From Sphingobium sp. Leaf26 (GTDB lineage Bacteria > Pseudomonadota > Alphaproteobacteria > Sphingomonadales > Sphingomonadaceae): 64,000 nucleotides of DNA. Positions 1-8,604 of this stretch are shown here, in pieces (the stretch's first letter is position 1; each line of letters begins with the position of its first letter). The notes beneath the pieces were generated by a model that was given only the letters and a program-made list of their open reading frames with translations, made no database searches and was not told the DNA's origin. A program made the translations under genes and the position numbers. Where the stretch lies: assembly GCF_001421665.1 (NCBI RefSeq), contig NZ_LMKV01000033.1:105268-169267 (forward strand), written 5' to 3'.

Positions 1-2562
1 GGTGACGAGGATATAGCCGCCACTTTCATAGGAGAACGGCCAGTTGTTCTGGACGCTGGGCGAATAGGCGGCACCTTCGGTCGAACGCAGCTTGTCGAAC
101 AGACGATCGTTGAAAATCTGCGTCAATATTTCGAGCTGGCGCCCTTCCTTTTGCAGGTCAAAGCCGCCGGCGGTCGGCCAGGCCATGACGGCGGCTGCCT
201 GTTCCTTGTCGCCCTTGTGCCGCAACACGACCGGCTTTTCGACATGAGCCGGGAAGCGCATCGCCTTGTTCGCGGCTGGCACTGGCACGTCGGGGCGAGC
301 GGGCAGCGCGCCGAACGTGGCCGCGACCGCCTGGATCGCATCGTCGGCCTTCACCTGGCCGAAGATCTGCACCTCGATCGGCCCGGAGGCGAGGATCGGC
401 TCCCAGGTCGCGCGGAACGCCTGCGGCGTCAGCCCGTCAATCTCCTCGCGGGACGGGGTGCGGAACCGCACATCCTTGTCATGCAGCAGCCAGTTGAGGT
501 CGCGCCCCAGCACCGAATCCGGCGAACGCGACATGGCGTCGTAGGCAACTGTCGCGCCGGTCTTGACCCGCGCGAGTGGCGCGGGATCCCAGCCGGGTGC
601 CGCCAGTTTGGTCGCGAACAGGCGCAACTGGTCCTTATAGTCGGCCGGGCGCGTCACCACCTGCATTTCAAAGGCATCATCGTCCGTATCGAAATCCATG
701 CCCATGCGACGGCCATTGGTCAGGTCGTCCAGTTCGCGCTGGCCCAGCTTGCCGATGCCACTGGCGACCAGCGCATAGTCAGCGGCCCAACTCGGCACTG
801 GCCTGGTCGGCGAGAAGGCCTGCTGACCATGGCCGAACCGGACGTTGATCCGCACCTTTTCCGTCTCCGCATCATTGGCAAAGAGCGTCAGCTTGACGCC
901 GTTGGAGAAAGTGATGCTTTCCATCCCCTGCAAGGCGACCGGCGTGCGGGATACGACGGTACCGGGCGGGCCAAGTTTGGGCAGGTCGTCCATCGTGACC
1001 GCCTTGTCCGCCAGCCGCGCATTGGTGGCAGCCTTGACCGGGGCCGCAACGGCGGCGGCCAGCTTCGCGTCGAGGCCGGGCTGGACCTTGCCCGTCACCA
1101 AGAGCGCGCGGAAAACGCCGGCGGAGAAGAGGCGACGAGTGGAGTCGAGGATTTTCTGTGGCGTCATCGCCGGCTTGCCCGCGCGGAATATCTCGACGGC
1201 TGCGTCCGGGCTGACCGTGGTTTCGCGGATATCGACGGCGCTGACGAGGTCGCTGGCCTGCTTGGCCCCCGGTTCAGTGTCCGCATTTTCGACCTGGATG
1301 GAGAGCGCGGTGTCCATTTGCGCATATTCGCGGTCGATTTCGGCCTGGCTGGGCGGCGCAGCTTTTGCGTCCTCCACCACGGCACGGACGTCGGCCAGCG
1401 CCTTCTCCCAATTCTCGCCGGTCGGGATGATGGTCATGAAGGTGCCGTCGACGGAACGGCTGACATCCTGCTGCTCAACCCCGGCCTGAAGGAAGCTGCC
1501 CCCGCCCCGCGCCGCCTGCTCCAGCCGGCGGCTGATGATCTGCAACGCCAGCATGTCGGTCAGTTTGTCCTGATTGTATAGGATCGTGTCGGCATGGGGC
1601 GTCCAGGGACGCAGCCAGGCGAGCGTCAGGCCAAGCGGCACCCCCGGTTCCACCACAACGCGGGTAGCCGGCAACTTGGGATCGGGCGCACCGAAATCGG
1701 GCAAGGGCGCGCCCTTGCCGGGCACAGTCCAGTTGCCGAAATGATCCTTGATCAACTGTTCGGCCTGCGCCGGGTCGATATCGCCGGCAATCGCGATCAC
1801 GGTATTTTCCGGGCGATACCAGCGTTGGTGGAAGGCCTCCACCTTGGCTGCGGTGGCGGCCGTCAGCGTCGCCACGGTGCCGATCGGCGCATGGTCGGCC
1901 AGCGGCTGGCCTGCGAAGAAATGGAGGCGGCTTGCGTCGGACATGCGCATTTGCGGCCCGTCGCTCTCGCGCCGCTCAGCCAGCACAACCGCCCGTTCCG
2001 CGTCAACGGCGCTATCCACGATATTGGGATCGGTCATCATGCCGGCGATGATCTTCATGCTTTCGGCAAGGCTGGCGGGCGTCGCCTGCGGCAGGTCGAG
2101 CGCATAGGTGGTGCCGGTCGGGGTCGTCGCTGCATTGCTGTCGCTGCCGAAGGTGACGCCAAGGCGCTGCCAGATACGTTTGGATTCGCCGTCCGGCACA
2201 TGGCGCGAACCACGCATCGAAAGATGTTCGATAAAATGCGCGTAACCCAGTTCCTCGGGCCGCTCCATCAAGGAACCGGCATCGACCCGCAGACGCATCG
2301 ACACCTGCCCCGGCGGCACGCCATTGCGGCGGACGGCGTAACGCAGGCCGTTGGGAAGCGTACCGAAATGCCAGGCGGGATCGATCGGCACGTCGCTATT
2401 TTCATAAAGCCACGGCCGCACCTGGGCCTGACCGACAGGCGCGCCCTGCGTGGCGGCGGCAGGAGCATTGTCGGTCCGGGCCGCAAGCGGCGCTCCCGAC
2501 AGAAGCAAGGCAAGGACAGAGAGCGAAGCGGCCGAACGGCGGGGGGAAAAGCGCATAGGCAT
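1..2562 (-). CDS. M16 family zinc metallopeptidase (pitrilysin-like), 3' end cut by window edge
   Basis: Translating the minus strand gives an uninterrupted frame of 854 codons that leaves the window at base 1. Known two-domain M16 proteases are about 900-970 residues, so roughly 50-120 residues are missing. The first ~29 residues look like a signal peptide (basic start, then SVLALLLSGAPLAA), so it probably acts in the periplasm. The zinc-binding HxxEH signature appears as HFIEH at about residues 109-113. A second, signature-less M16 domain occupies the C-terminal half, as is usual for the family. Start at 2562 (MPMRF) or 2556 (MRF) cannot be decided; no strong ribosome site is visible. It lies alone, with no partner M16 gene in view. 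Family is secure; the substrate is unknown. Confidence 0.9.
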   Translation of the reverse strand, partial: MPMRFSPRRSAASLSVLALLLSGAPLAARTDNAPAAATQGAPVGQAQVRPWLYENSDVPIDPAWHFGTLPNGLRYAVRRNGVPPGQVSMRLRVDAGSLMERPEELGYAHFIEHLSMRGSRHVPDGESKRIWQRLGVTFGSDSNAATTPTGTTYALDLPQATPASLAESMKIIAGMMTDPNIVDSAVDAERAVVLAERRESDGPQMRMSDASRLHFFAGQPLADHAPIGTVATLTAATAAKVEAFHQRWYRPENTVIAIAGDIDPAQAEQLIKDHFGNWTVPGKGAPLPDFGAPDPKLPATRVVVEPGVPLGLTLAWLRPWTPHADTILYNQDKLTDMLALQIISRRLEQAARGGGSFLQAGVEQQDVSRSVDGTFMTIIPTGENWEKALADVRAVVEDAKAAPPSQAEIDREYAQMDTALSIQVENADTEPGAKQASDLVSAVDIRETTVSPDAAVEIFRAGKPAMTPQKILDSTRRLFSAGVFRALLVTGKVQPGLDAKLAAAVAAPVKAATNARLADKAVTMDDLPKLGPPGTVVSRTPVALQGMESITFSNGVKLTLFANDAETEKVRINVRFGHGQQAFSPTRPVPSWAADYALVASGIGKLGQRELDDLTNGRRMGMDFDTDDDAFEMQVVTRPADYKDQLRLFATKLAAPGWDPAPLARVKTGATVAYDAMSRSPDSVLGRDLNWLLHDKDVRFRTPSREEIDGLTPQAFRATWEPILASGPIEVQIFGQVKADDAIQAVAATFGALPARPDVPVPAANKAMRFPAHVEKPVVLRHKGDKEQAAAVMAWPTAGGFDLQKEGRQLEILTQIFNDRLFDKLRSTEGAAYSPSVQNNWPFSYESGGYILVT

Positions 2563-2641
2563 GGGAGCCTAGCGGCATTTTTATGAATGACTACTGACAA
2601 AGCGGTCATATCCGGGTTTGCGAGACCGCGCCATTCCTGAC

Positions 2642-2667
2642 CCGTTCGGGCTGAGCCTGTCGGAGGG
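2642..2667. repeat. Half-unit of the CCGTTCGGGCTGAGC dispersed repeat
   Basis: The stretch reads CCGTTCGGGCTGAGCCTGTC and continues into GGAGGG. It matches the left arm of the fuller inverted repeat at 25752-25829. No facing arm is present here, so this is a single arm or a decayed copy between the M16 protease and the helicase. Confidence 0.6.
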
Positions 2668-2712
2668 AGAAAGGTTTATCGCTGATGGGCGGGCTTTCCA
2701 GCCATGACACAG

Positions 2713-2750
2713 AAAAGGGAGAGGCCGCAGCGCAGGCCCCTCCCCTTTTT
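2713..2750 (-). terminator. Rho-independent terminator after the RNA helicase
   Basis: A GC-rich hairpin with arms 2713-2726 and 2734-2749 (one mismatch or bulge) is bordered by A/T runs on both sides. It lies just past the stop codon of the minus-strand helicase gene and ends in a T run in that orientation. Confidence 0.7.
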
Positions 2751-2766
2751 TAACCGTCTTTTTATA

Positions 2767-4149
2767 TCAGCGCGGTGCGCCGGTACGCTGGACGGCGCTC
2801 TTGTGCGCGCCCACGCCACCCGGCTTGCGGGGACGACGGAAGGGCCGCTTTTCGCCGCCTTCCGCATCGGCGCGATGGGCGCGGTCGGGCGCGCCACGCT
2901 GCTGCTTCTGGCCGTCCTGATAGCGACGCTGGCCATCGGCGCGACGCGCCTGCTGCTGCGGCGTCTGGCTCGGTCCCTTCTTGGGCGCGGCGGGCTTGGG
3001 CAGGTTGCGGACCGCTTCCATGAAATTCTCCGGCAGCGGCTCGATTTCCAGCTTCACGCGCGTCGCACGCTCGATGGCCTTGAGATAAGGCCGTTCATCA
3101 TCCGCCACGAAGCTGATCGCTACGCCCTCGGCACCCGCGCGCGCGGTGCGGCCGATGCGGTGGACATATTGTTCGGGGACGTTGGGGATTTCGAAGTTGA
3201 TGACGTGGCTGACGCCCGACACGTCGATGCCGCGCGCGGCGATGTCGGTCGCGACCAGCAACTTCACCTTGCCCTGACGAAACGCCTGAAGCGCGGTGGT
3301 GCGCTGGCCCTGGCTCTTGTTGCCATGGATGGCGAAGGCATCGATGCCTGCACCTTCCAGGAAACGCACGACGCGGTCGGCACCATGCTTGGTGCGGGTG
3401 AAGATGAGCGCGCGGTCGATATCCTCATTCTTGAGGACGATGTGCAGCAACGCCTGCTTTTCCGCCTGATTGACGAAGGTCGCCTGCTGACGCACGCGCT
3501 CTGCCGTAGTCGATTGCGGGGCGACGCTGACCTTGACCGGATCGTTCAGGAACTGCGCGGCGAGCGCTTCGATCTCCTTGGGCATGGTGGCCGAGAAGAA
3601 GAGATTCTGGCGATCCTGCGGCAGCATCTTGGCGACGCGCTTCAGGGGATGGATGAAGCCCATGTCCATCATCTGGTCCGCTTCGTCGAGGACGAAGATT
3701 TCCGTGTCCTTGATGGTGAAGGCGCGCTGGTCGATCAGGTCGAGCAGGCGGCCGGGCGTCGCGACGACGATGTCGACGCCGGCCGACAGGGCGCGGATCT
3801 GCTTGCCGATCGGCACGCCGCCGAACACGGTTTCGACCGACAGCTTCAGGAAGCGGCCATAATCGCGGAAGCTCTGCGCGATCTGCGCGGCGAGTTCGCG
3901 GGTCGGGGCCAGGACCAGCATGCGGCAGCCCTTGATCGGGGTCGGCTTGGGATTGCGGGCGAAATAATCGAGGCTGGGCAGCGCGAAGGCCGCCGTCTTG
4001 CCCGTACCGGTCTGGGCGATGCCGCACAGATCGCGGCCTTCCAGCAGGACGGGGATCGCCTTTTGCTGGATCGGGGTCGGGGTGACGTAATTTTTGGAGG
4101 CGAGCGCCTTCATGATGGGCTCGGCGAGACCAAGTTCGTTGAATTGCAT
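2767..4149 (-). CDS. rhlE: DEAD-box ATP-dependent RNA helicase, RhlE type
   Basis: This 460-residue protein unwinds RNA duplexes in ribosome assembly or mRNA turnover. All core motifs are visible: Q motif (about 4-29), motif I AQTGTGKT at 45-52, PTRELAAQ at 82-89, TPGR at 131-134, DEAD at 155-158, SAT at 186-188 and HRIGRTARAG at 330-339. After about residue 390 comes a basic, Gln/Arg-rich tail, typical of RhlE-like proteins and thought to bind RNA. The start MQFNELGLAEP places the Q motif normally. The roughly 300 bases upstream hold no gene except the terminator of the next one, so a long leader is possible. Assignment to RhlE rather than another DEAD-box subgroup is by overall resemblance. 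Confidence 0.93.
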   Translation of the reverse strand: MQFNELGLAEPIMKALASKNYVTPTPIQQKAIPVLLEGRDLCGIAQTGTGKTAAFALPSLDYFARNPKPTPIKGCRMLVLAPTRELAAQIAQSFRDYGRFLKLSVETVFGGVPIGKQIRALSAGVDIVVATPGRLLDLIDQRAFTIKDTEIFVLDEADQMMDMGFIHPLKRVAKMLPQDRQNLFFSATMPKEIEALAAQFLNDPVKVSVAPQSTTAERVRQQATFVNQAEKQALLHIVLKNEDIDRALIFTRTKHGADRVVRFLEGAGIDAFAIHGNKSQGQRTTALQAFRQGKVKLLVATDIAARGIDVSGVSHVINFEIPNVPEQYVHRIGRTARAGAEGVAISFVADDERPYLKAIERATRVKLEIEPLPENFMEAVRNLPKPAAPKKGPSQTPQQQARRADGQRRYQDGQKQQRGAPDRAHRADAEGGEKRPFRRPRKPGGVGAHKSAVQRTGAPR

Positions 4150-4404
4150 TTGGAAAACTCACAAGTGGGCCATGCGCCAACTTGCTCTGCGGACGCAGGA
4201 AGGGCGCGAGGCGGGTTACGAAACGACCCGCGTGAAAAGGGAAGCCTCAAGCTCGGCGCAGACTCTCATTGGCCGGTCCGTGGTCCTCGCCTGACCTGAT
4301 GGTCACTTGGGATTGCGGACGATCACGCTGCCAATCGCTAGGGGACCGACGCGGTCCGTCTGCTGCGCTGCAACGCATATGGCGAAGTTGCATGCAAATA
4401 GCAA

Positions 4405-4430
4405 GCGGCCGCGCATAAATGCGCGGCCGC
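4405..4430 (-). terminator. Perfect 11-bp hairpin after the stress protein gene
   Basis: Arms 4405-4415 and 4420-4430 are exact reverse complements with a TAAA loop. It lies about 20 bases beyond the stop of the minus-strand gene at 4450-4920. The T run is weak (TTGCTATTT), so termination efficiency is uncertain. Confidence 0.6.
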
Positions 4431-4449
4431 CCTTTAATCGGATATGGCG

Positions 4450-4920
4450 TCAGAGCGCCACTTCGGCATGCTTGCCCTTCATCTCGTCACGGACATCGCC
4501 GCCGAACAGCATCTTGAACACGCCCTTCAGCGACATGTCGGACCGCCAGATTTCAGCGTTGCCAAGATCGAAGCGCAGCATCAACAGATTGGGATCGTCG
4601 CGTCCTTCAGGGTACCAGGCTTCCACTTCCTTAGACCAGTAGCGGTCGATGATCGCGGGATCGGTTTCCGGCGCAAGCGCCCCTTCGATACAGGCGAAGA
4701 GATTATGATCCTTCGCCGCGAATTGCGCCATGGCCGGGCCGCCGGGCGCCAGCCTGTTGTCGCGCGATGTGTAGAACCAGAAGCAATGATCGGCCTTCGG
4801 ATCGAGTTGTGCCGTCATCGGCAGGCTATGCTCCGTGCTGTGGCTCAGCCCCATCATGAGGAAGGGACTGGCCGACAGTTCGGCCCAGAAACGGTCGCGA
4901 ATATCGGTGTCGTCGGCCAT
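4450..4920 (-). CDS. General stress protein of the pyridoxamine 5'-phosphate oxidase-like split-barrel family
   Basis: The 156-residue protein resembles bacterial general stress protein 26 (split-barrel, flavin-binding fold). Recognisable blocks are the N-terminal helix DIRDRFWAELSA, the barrel strand FWFYTSRDNRLA and the C-terminal block YWSKEVEAWYPEGRDDPN followed by LRFDLGNAEIW. Such proteins bind FMN or related cofactors in the cytoplasm and are often induced by stress; an enzymatic reaction has not generally been shown. The length is normal. It stands as a single gene between a hairpin terminator and the next minus-strand gene, 62 bases away. Confidence 0.8.
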   Translation of the reverse strand: MADDTDIRDRFWAELSASPFLMMGLSHSTEHSLPMTAQLDPKADHCFWFYTSRDNRLAPGGPAMAQFAAKDHNLFACIEGALAPETDPAIIDRYWSKEVEAWYPEGRDDPNLLMLRFDLGNAEIWRSDMSLKGVFKMLFGGDVRDEMKGKHAEVAL

Positions 4921-4982
4921 GAAACTCTCCTGTTGCGGTTTGCTGGTTCAATGGCTGGAACGCGCCGAAGTTCCGACATGGA

Positions 4983-5639
4983 TCAGGCGAATACCATCAT
5001 CACCCGCTGCGATTCCCCCTGTAATTTTTCGATGCGACGCACGATGACCATCAGCAATGCACCCGCCCCGATCGCGAACAGGGACGAAAACATGTCCAGC
5101 CATTGCGCGAAGATGAGAAGATCAAGATGGTCGGGATCATTGAACCGCCAAGCGATATTGGCGGCAAAATTTCCCGCAAGCCATAGCCCCCACCAACCGC
5201 GCAGAAGCGCTTCCGGCCAGAGCACCGCTTCGGGATCATGGGGATTGGCGCTGACTTTCCAGATTTCCACCATCGTCCGAAAGGGCATGACCAGATTGGC
5301 GAACGGCACGAAATGCCAGCCGATGGCCCATCCGGGCGTGGTTCCCATATTGCCGCCGCTCACGGCATGCGCCCTGTGCGACGCACGGCGGAGCCACAGG
5401 CAATAGGCAATCATCGTCACCAGCAATATCAGAAGGTAAACGACCGCCAGAAGCGCCGTGCGATCGTCATCGGCCTGAGCCGCAGCCGGATCGACACCGA
5501 CGCCGGCACGCACCCCCGACAATAATGCAATGGTAAAAGCCCGCGATATCGCCGTCGCGCCTTCGATCAGGATGAACAGGCATAACAAAGCCCCCAACCA
5601 CTTCGTCCGCGCACCCCCGGCAGTCTCTAAATCACGCAT
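4983..5639 (-). CDS. DUF4328 family membrane protein
   Basis: The 218-residue protein has about four hydrophobic segments: near residues 16-40, 65-85, 150-165 and 180-205. The block PGWAIGWHFVPFANLVMPFR, followed by TMVEIW, matches the conserved core of DUF4328, a membrane family of unknown function. A loop rich in Ala and Asp separates the first two segments. It is divergent from the NifU-type gene, with about 100 bases between them. Nothing in the neighbourhood points to a role. Confidence 0.75.
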   Translation of the reverse strand: MRDLETAGGARTKWLGALLCLFILIEGATAISRAFTIALLSGVRAGVGVDPAAAQADDDRTALLAVVYLLILLVTMIAYCLWLRRASHRAHAVSGGNMGTTPGWAIGWHFVPFANLVMPFRTMVEIWKVSANPHDPEAVLWPEALLRGWWGLWLAGNFAANIAWRFNDPDHLDLLIFAQWLDMFSSLFAIGAGALLMVIVRRIEKLQGESQRVMMVFA

Positions 5640-5736
5640 TCAGTCCCCCTCTTCCACCCGGACAGCCTTGCCGGAAAATGCAGGCACGGCAAGTGACACG
5701 CTTGATCTCTTCCACTGGCATCGCCACATGGAGCCC

Positions 5737-6312
5737 ATGCTGATCGAAACCGAACTGACGCCCAATCCGGCGACCATCAAATTCCTGCCCGGCCGCGAGG
5801 TCATGGGCGCTGGTACGCGCGATTTCGCTACGCCCGAGGATGCCGAAGCCTCTCCGCTGGCGGATGCACTGTTCGGGCTGGGCGATGTGACCGGCGTCTT
5901 CTTTGGCAGCCACTTCGTGTCGGTCACGATCGCGCCCGGCGCGGAATGGTCCGACGTGAAGCCCGATGTCCTGGCGACTCTGCTGGAGCATTTCTCGGCG
6001 AACATGCCCTTGTTTACCCCCGGCAGCGCGTCCGGCATCACCGTCCCCGCCGAAGACTCCAGTTTCGCCGATGATCCGGAAGATGCCGAGATCATCGAGC
6101 AGATCCGCGACCTCATCGACACCCGCGTTCGCCCCGCCGTGGCGAATGACGGCGGCGACATCGTCTATCGCGGTTTCGACAAGGGCACCGTCTATCTCCA
6201 GATGCAGGGTGCCTGCTCGGGCTGCCCTTCGTCCAGCGCGACGCTCAAGAACGGCATCGAGCAGTTGCTCAAACATTATGTGCCCGAAGTGACCGAGGTG
6301 CGCGCGGTCTGA
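5737..6312 (+). CDS. NifU-family Fe-S scaffold/carrier protein (N-terminal Nfu domain + NifU C-terminal domain)
   Basis: This 191-residue cytoplasmic protein carries assembled Fe-S clusters to client enzymes. The N-terminal Nfu domain begins MLIETELTPNPATIKFLPG, the canonical start of this family. The C-terminal NifU domain runs from about 117 to 191 and holds the cluster-ligating pair C160-SGC-C163 (CSGCPSS). An in-frame ATG at 5728 would add three residues; the family norm favours 5737. It is followed 97 bases later by tsaB in the same direction. It is probably the housekeeping Nfu rather than a nitrogenase protein, since no nif genes are in view. Confidence 0.92.
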   Translation: MLIETELTPNPATIKFLPGREVMGAGTRDFATPEDAEASPLADALFGLGDVTGVFFGSHFVSVTIAPGAEWSDVKPDVLATLLEHFSANMPLFTPGSASGITVPAEDSSFADDPEDAEIIEQIRDLIDTRVRPAVANDGGDIVYRGFDKGTVYLQMQGACSGCPSSSATLKNGIEQLLKHYVPEVTEVRAV

Positions 6313-6409
6313 TCGACCGTTTCGCACCGCGCGACATTTGGCAAATCCCGGCGGATGGACTAACCGCAGGACGAATCCATAGGATGTGGATGCGTAAGGG
6401 GAGTTTCGT

Positions 6410-7036
6410 TTGCGCCTTTTGGTGATCGACACCGCCACCCAGGCCCTGTCCGTCGCGCTGCTGGAACATGGGGTGCCTATCGGACGCTTTCACGAAGTCG
6501 TCGGGCGCGGCCATGCCGAAGCCCTGCTTCCGGCCATCGCCGCGCTGCCGGATGGCGGCCGTGCCGACGCGATTGCGGTGGACGTGGGACCGGGCAGTTT
6601 CACCGGCGTACGGATCGGCATCGCCGCGGCCCGCGCCCTGGCGCTGGCCTGGTCGATTCCGCTATACGGGTACAGCGCGCCTGCCATGATCGCCGCCAAG
6701 GCAGCACAGGCACATGGCGACGGACCGATCGCCGTGACCATCACGGGCGGCCATGGCGAATTGTTCTGGCAATGCTTCGCTGCGGACGGGTTGTGCGCGA
6801 CCAGCGCCATTACCTCCACGCCGATCGCCGAACTGGCGACGACGCTCTGCGCCGACCTTTTATATGGCACCGGCGCAGAGGCGCTGGTGACAGCGCGTGG
6901 TGGCGGCACGGCCGTCAGCCTTTATCCCGATGCGGCGGACTATGGCCTGATCGCGGGGCTGGAGCCATTGCCGCCCAGCCCGATCTACGGACGTGGCGCC
7001 GACGCAAAGACGATCGCAGAACGCGCGGCGTCATGA
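6410..7036 (+). CDS. tsaB: tRNA N6-threonylcarbamoyladenosine synthesis protein TsaB
   Basis: TsaB is the non-catalytic ASKHA-fold partner of TsaD in making t6A37 on ANN-decoding tRNAs. The protein starts LLVIDTATQALSVALLE, contains DVGPGSFTGVRIGIAAARAL and lacks the TsaD metal histidines, as expected. At 208 residues it has the usual length. The start is TTG at 6410, preceded by AAGGGGAG (6396-6403) at good spacing. Its TGA stop overlaps the ATG of rimI by four bases, so the two are translated together, a pairing common in bacteria. Confidence 0.93.
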   Translation: MRLLVIDTATQALSVALLEHGVPIGRFHEVVGRGHAEALLPAIAALPDGGRADAIAVDVGPGSFTGVRIGIAAARALALAWSIPLYGYSAPAMIAAKAAQAHGDGPIAVTITGGHGELFWQCFAADGLCATSAITSTPIAELATTLCADLLYGTGAEALVTARGGGTAVSLYPDAADYGLIAGLEPLPPSPIYGRGADAKTIAERAAS

Positions 7037-7512
7037 TCCCGGCCGTGCAACTCGACACCTATGACGACGGCGAGCGCAATGCGCTGGGTGACACGATGGA
7101 TGTCATGGTCCGCGCCTTCGATCCCGTCTATGGCGAGGCCTGGACGCTGTCCCAACTATCCGGGGTGATGTTGATGCCCGGCACATGGCTGACGGTTGCG
7201 CGACTGGATGCCGCACCACTGGGCTTCGCTCTGGTACGGTCGGTGCTGGACGAATGCGAATTGCTGCTGCTGGCGGTCGATCCGATCTGGCGCGGACGCG
7301 GCGTCGGCGAAACGCTGTTACGACACAGTCTGCACACCGCACGGCGCAGAAGCATCACTTCCATGAACCTGGAAGTGCGTTCGACAAATAAGGCCGTCAA
7401 ACTATACGAGAAAACAGGATTCGAATATGTGCATCGTCGCCCCGGTTACTATCGCGGTAATGACGGTCAACTTCATGATGCGCTGAGTTTCCGCATCGAC
7501 ATGCTGAGTTGA
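7033..7512 (+). CDS. rimI: GNAT N-acetyltransferase, RimI-like (ribosomal protein S18 alanine acetyltransferase)
   Basis: The 159-residue GNAT protein has the acetyl-CoA-binding P-loop block LLAVDPIWRGRGVGETLL at roughly 82-99 and the later NLEVRSTNKAVKLYEKTGF motif characteristic of RimI. RimI acetylates the N terminus of ribosomal protein S18 in E. coli; in other bacteria the substrate range is broader. The start is the ATG overlapping the tsaB stop (ATGA). The tsaB-rimI pairing supports the assignment. Confidence 0.88.
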   Translation: MIPAVQLDTYDDGERNALGDTMDVMVRAFDPVYGEAWTLSQLSGVMLMPGTWLTVARLDAAPLGFALVRSVLDECELLLLAVDPIWRGRGVGETLLRHSLHTARRRSITSMNLEVRSTNKAVKLYEKTGFEYVHRRPGYYRGNDGQLHDALSFRIDMLS

Positions 7513-7624
7513 TACAATAGGCCCTTGCGAAATCCTGTGGCAAGGTCTAGCGAACATATACCGCTCCTGAAACAAATTCCTCGGGCGGGTCGCACAACAA
7601 TATAGCCTTGTAGGAAACGGTAAA

Positions 7625-8053
7625 ATGGAAACCGAATCGGCCCAGAGCGAGCTGCTCATTACTTTGACGTCGGACATTGTCGCTGCCCACGTCTCCAACA
7701 ACAGCGTAGCTGTCTCGGATGTGTCTACGCTGATCCAGAATGTACATGCCGCGCTTTCCAGCCTCAGCCAGCCCGCACCCGTGCCGGAAGTGAAGCCGGA
7801 ACCCGCCGTTTCGGTGCGTTCGTCGATCAAGCCCGACTACATCATCTGCCTGGAAGACGGCAAGAAGCTCAAGATGCTGAAGCGCCACCTGATGACCCAT
7901 TATCAGATGACGCCGGATGATTATCGCGCCAAGTGGGGCCTGCCGGCCGACTATCCGATGGTCGCCCCCAATTATGCCGAACAGCGCCGCAATCTGGCGA
8001 AGAAGATCGGCCTGGGTACCAAGCGTCGTCGTACCGGTCGGGCCGCCAAGTAA
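7625..8053 (+). CDS. mucR: Ros/MucR family zinc-finger transcriptional regulator
   Basis: The 142-residue DNA-binding protein belongs to the alphaproteobacterial Ros/MucR family, which represses exopolysaccharide and cell-cycle genes at AT-rich sites. The prokaryotic zinc finger is seen at about 75-95: YIICLEDGKKLKMLKRHL then MTH. Its ligands would be Cys, Asp and two His, the MucR variant of Cys2His2. It is followed by the family block YRAKWGLPADYPM and a basic tail (KRRRTGRAAK). An exopolysaccharide locus sits 50 kb away in this window, a plausible but unproven target. A strong terminator follows. Confidence 0.93.
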   Translation: METESAQSELLITLTSDIVAAHVSNNSVAVSDVSTLIQNVHAALSSLSQPAPVPEVKPEPAVSVRSSIKPDYIICLEDGKKLKMLKRHLMTHYQMTPDDYRAKWGLPADYPMVAPNYAEQRRNLAKKIGLGTKRRRTGRAAK

Positions 8054-8080
8054 TCGGCTAGCCAAAGACTGTCGTCTGAC

Positions 8081-8113
8081 GGAAAGGGGCGCGTCGCCGA
8101 CGCGCCCCTTTCC
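8081..8113 (+). terminator. Terminator after mucR
   Basis: Arms 8081-8095 and 8099-8113 form a perfect 15-bp stem with a three-base loop, 28 bases after the mucR stop. The following TGTTTGG is only a weak T tract, but the stem is very stable. Confidence 0.75.
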
Positions 8114-8175
8114 TGTTTGGGGAAAAGCCGCTAGGCTTTGCTCCACCCTTCGCAAAAGCAATCAAGCGAGCCTGC

Positions 8176-8598
8176 ATGAACCGCAAAATCGACGTCGAAG
8201 CCCTGTGTCACGAAAAAGGGCTGCGCATCACCGAACAGCGCCGCGTCATCGCCCAGGTGTTGAGCGACGCCACTGATCACCCCGATGTCGAGGAACTGCA
8301 CAAACGGTCCGCCGCTATCGACCCCGGCATCTCGATCGCGACGGTATATCGCACCGTGCGCCTGTTCGAGGAAGCCGGCATTCTGGATCGTCATGACTTC
8401 GGTGACGGCCGCGCCCGCTATGAAGCGGCACCGGAATCGCATCATGACCATTTGATCGACGTCGAGACAGGCAATGTCATCGAGTTCGTCGATCCCGAAC
8501 TGGAATTGCTCCAGAAACAGATTGCCGAGAAGCTGGGCTTCCGCCTGGTCGACCACCGCATGGAACTGTACGGCGTCGCGCTCGACCGCAAGGACTGA
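8176..8598 (+). CDS. fur: Fur family metal-responsive transcriptional regulator
   Basis: The 140-residue Fur-type repressor has an N-terminal winged helix with RITEQRRVIAQVL and the recognition region GISIATVYRTVRLFEEAGI, then a dimerisation/metal domain with HHDHLIDVETGNVIEF. Fur proteins repress iron or manganese uptake genes when metal-bound. The CxxC pair that holds structural zinc in E. coli Fur (within HHDHLICLDCG) is replaced by Asp and Thr here, and only one Cys remains in the protein (about residue 11). This form is frequent in alphaproteobacterial Fur/Mur. Whether it senses iron or manganese cannot be told from sequence alone. plsC follows directly. Confidence 0.9.
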   Translation: MNRKIDVEALCHEKGLRITEQRRVIAQVLSDATDHPDVEELHKRSAAIDPGISIATVYRTVRLFEEAGILDRHDFGDGRARYEAAPESHHDHLIDVETGNVIEFVDPELELLQKQIAEKLGFRLVDHRMELYGVALDRKD

Positions 8599-8604
8599 TC
8601 GAGT

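Noticed and set aside
151..2586. Long plus-strand open frames opposite the M16 protease
   Set aside because: They are antisense to a frame with the HxxEH motif and signal peptide; their Arg/Gly/His-rich translations have no family features and follow from high GC.
2704..4299. 531-codon plus-strand frame
   Set aside because: Antisense to the RNA helicase, which shows every DEAD-box motif.
4940..4980. EcfG (general stress response) promoter before the stress protein
   Set aside because: GGAAC occurs but no GTT lies at the 16-17 base spacing; the region is instead a short GGAAC...GTTCC palindrome.
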